A DNA stretch of 64,000 nt from Gordius sp. MW1 (taxonomy: Eukaryota > Nematomorpha > Gordioida > Gordea > Gordiidae): contig OZ038532.1 of NCBI GenBank assembly GCA_964036665.1, positions 14,774,537 to 14,838,536 on the forward strand, written 5' to 3'. Positions 63,191 to 64,000 of the stretch are shown piece by piece. The translations under genes and the position numbers were made by a program. Position 1 is the first letter of the stretch, and each line of letters begins with the position of its first letter. The notes under the pieces are model-generated. The model made no database searches, had not been told where the DNA came from, and saw only the letters and a program-made list of their open reading frames with translations.

Positions 63191-64000
63191 TTGTTTCACA
63201 AAAACTAGAGACACGCTTAGAAAGCAATATTGAAAGAATCTAAACGCAACACGAAATTCTTAATTTCTCCCAATCTAAAACTTCGCCTCGTGCAAAAATT
63301 CTTATCGAATTTCTAACAAGGACATAATGCTAAGAATATTTACTGACTTTTAAAGATTTTTTCAGTCCCTTTTCGAAAGAATATGAATATTTTTTACGAC
63401 CTCAAAATTTTTTCAATTTTTTCGTTTATCGGACCCATGAAAGTTTTCGATATCAGAGATGAATTCAGTAAAAAAAAATTTTTGGATCAATCATTAGAAA
63501 TTATTAACTTTAAATCACGATCGCATAGAGCTTGTTTCACAAAAACTAGAGACACGCTTATAAAGCGATATTGAAACTATCTAAACGCAACACGAAAATC
63601 TTAATTAACTTCGCCTCGTTCAAAAATTCTTATCGAGATTCTAACAAGGACATAATGCTAAGAATATTTACTGACTTTTAAAGATTTTTTCAGATTCCTT
63701 TCGAAAGAATATGAAAAATAATATTTTTTCGACCTCAAAATTTTTTCAATTTTTTGTTCAACCATATCGCCTCTATGAAAGTTTTCGATATCAGAGGTAA
63801 ATTCTGTAAAAAAAAATTTTTTTGATCAGTCTTCAAAAATTATTAACTTTAAATCACGATCGCATAGAGCTTGTTTCACAAAAACTAGAGACACGCTTAG
63901 AAAGCAATATTGAAAGAATCTAAACGCAACACGAAATTCTTAATTTCTCCCAATCTAAAACTTCGCCTCGTGCAAAAATTCTTATCGAGATTCTAACAAG
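63031..64000. repeat. 2-monomer tandem repeat at the window end (680-bp period)
   Basis: The monomers at 63031 and 63711 share the private gatcagtcttcaaaaatt and acgaaattcttaatttctccc. The intervening monomer at 63383 is a tatcggaccc type with a 6-bp loss right after its landmark (gaatatgaatatttttt). The second copy runs off the window. Confidence 0.82.

Larger units (their letters stand above)
1..64000. repeat. Satellite DNA array, ~345-bp monomer, head-to-tail, continues past both ends
   Basis: Every part of the window aligns to one monomer of about 345 bp. Fixed landmarks recur in the same order in nearly every copy: ctttcgaaag, gaatatgaaaaat, cctcaaaattttttcaa, ccatgaaagttttcgatatc, an A-run joined to a T-run, gatcagtcatcaaaaatt, aatcacgatcgcatagagc, tttcacaaaaactagagac, cttcgcctcgtgcaaaaatt and ggacataatgctaagaatat. 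I count about 187 copies, giving a mean spacing near 342 bp. No copy is inverted and no foreign sequence interrupts the array. GC is about 30%. Monomers fall into subtypes, mainly by the block between the T-runs and the ccatgaaag landmark (tatcggaccc, tatcgcaccc, tcaaccatatcgccccc, tcaaccatatcgcctct, tctaccatatcgccccc, or deleted). There are no genes, so this entry and its subdivisions account for all long gene-free stretches. A eukaryotic satellite is certain; a centromeric role is only inferred. Confidence 0.98.
38404..64000. repeat. Domain C: satellite subarray with a different 16-monomer HOR
   Basis: This domain is marked by tcaaccatatcgcctct monomers, tgatatttaaag, tctcccaatct, a tctaccatatcg subtype with aattatttcttcg, gataagtc and gatcaatc loop variants, a 5-bp loss giving gatcgagcttg and a 13-bp loss giving cttaattaacttcg. 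Its first 7 kb are a mosaic with small local duplications, followed by the 5,489-bp HOR and its shuffled relatives. The left limit is approximate because similar monomers already appear from 28,868. Confidence 0.8.

Noticed and set aside
1-64000. CRISPR array
   Set aside because: The repeat is about 345 bp with no unique spacers, and all the sequence between landmarks is itself repeated.
1-64000. Transposon, LTR element or other mobile DNA inserted in or forming the repeat
   Set aside because: No terminal repeats, target-site duplications, recognisable coding remnants or poly(A)-tailed inserts are visible, and the array is never interrupted.
1-64000. Telomeric repeats, rRNA or tRNA genes
   Set aside because: No short G-rich tandem repeats, no conserved rRNA stretches and no cloverleaf-forming segments with A and B boxes were seen on either strand.
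1-64000. Inverted segments or hairpin-scale head-to-head junctions within the array
   Set aside because: The landmark order was followed from start to end and every monomer is in the same orientation.

Overview
The whole 64 kb window is one uninterrupted tandem array of a single AT-rich satellite DNA. The monomer is about 345 bp (mostly 321-358 bp). I count roughly 187 consecutive monomers, all head-to-tail in the same orientation. There is no unique sequence, no recognisable gene, no RNA gene and no mobile-element insertion. Both window edges lie inside the array, so its true length is unknown. GC is about 30% (104 of 342 bases in the monomer starting at 1928, counted by hand). CpG is not depleted (13 seen against about 7.6 expected in that monomer). 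Such an array means a eukaryotic nuclear genome, and a centromeric, pericentromeric or other heterochromatic block is the natural setting. The CpG excess favours a lineage with little CpG methylation, such as many insects and other invertebrates. I cannot name the species or match the monomer to a described satellite family.

Layout. Monomers are numbered from the A of a conserved gaatATGaaa landmark, used only as a ruler. Domain A (1 to about 22,985) is built on a 16-monomer higher-order repeat (HOR) of 5,429 bp. Two copies are nearly identical (1-5429 and 5430-10858), a third has an exchanged middle (10859-16633), and a fourth is shortened to 9 monomers (16634-19774). A 5-monomer, 1,744-bp HOR follows (19974 to about 22985). 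Domain B (about 22,986 to 38,403) is a 23-monomer HOR of 7,832 bp (23116-30947) followed by a rearranged second copy. Domain C (about 38,404 to 64,000) starts as a mosaic with 1-, 2- and 4-monomer local duplications. It then holds a second, unrelated 16-monomer HOR of 5,489 bp in two almost identical copies (45285-50773 and 50774-56262), followed by shuffled partial copies to the window end.

Nothing here works together as genes. The interest lies in array structure: very recent multi-kilobase duplications, hybrid monomers showing in-register unequal exchange or conversion, and several short dyad-symmetric motifs at fixed places in the monomer. The strongest is an 8-10 bp hairpin with a 5-nt loop that most monomers keep and one recurrent monomer class has lost by a 7-bp deletion. 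Short ATG-started reading frames of 60-93 codons recur on the + strand, but they look like by-products of the repeat. All comparisons were made by eye, so small differences may have been missed.
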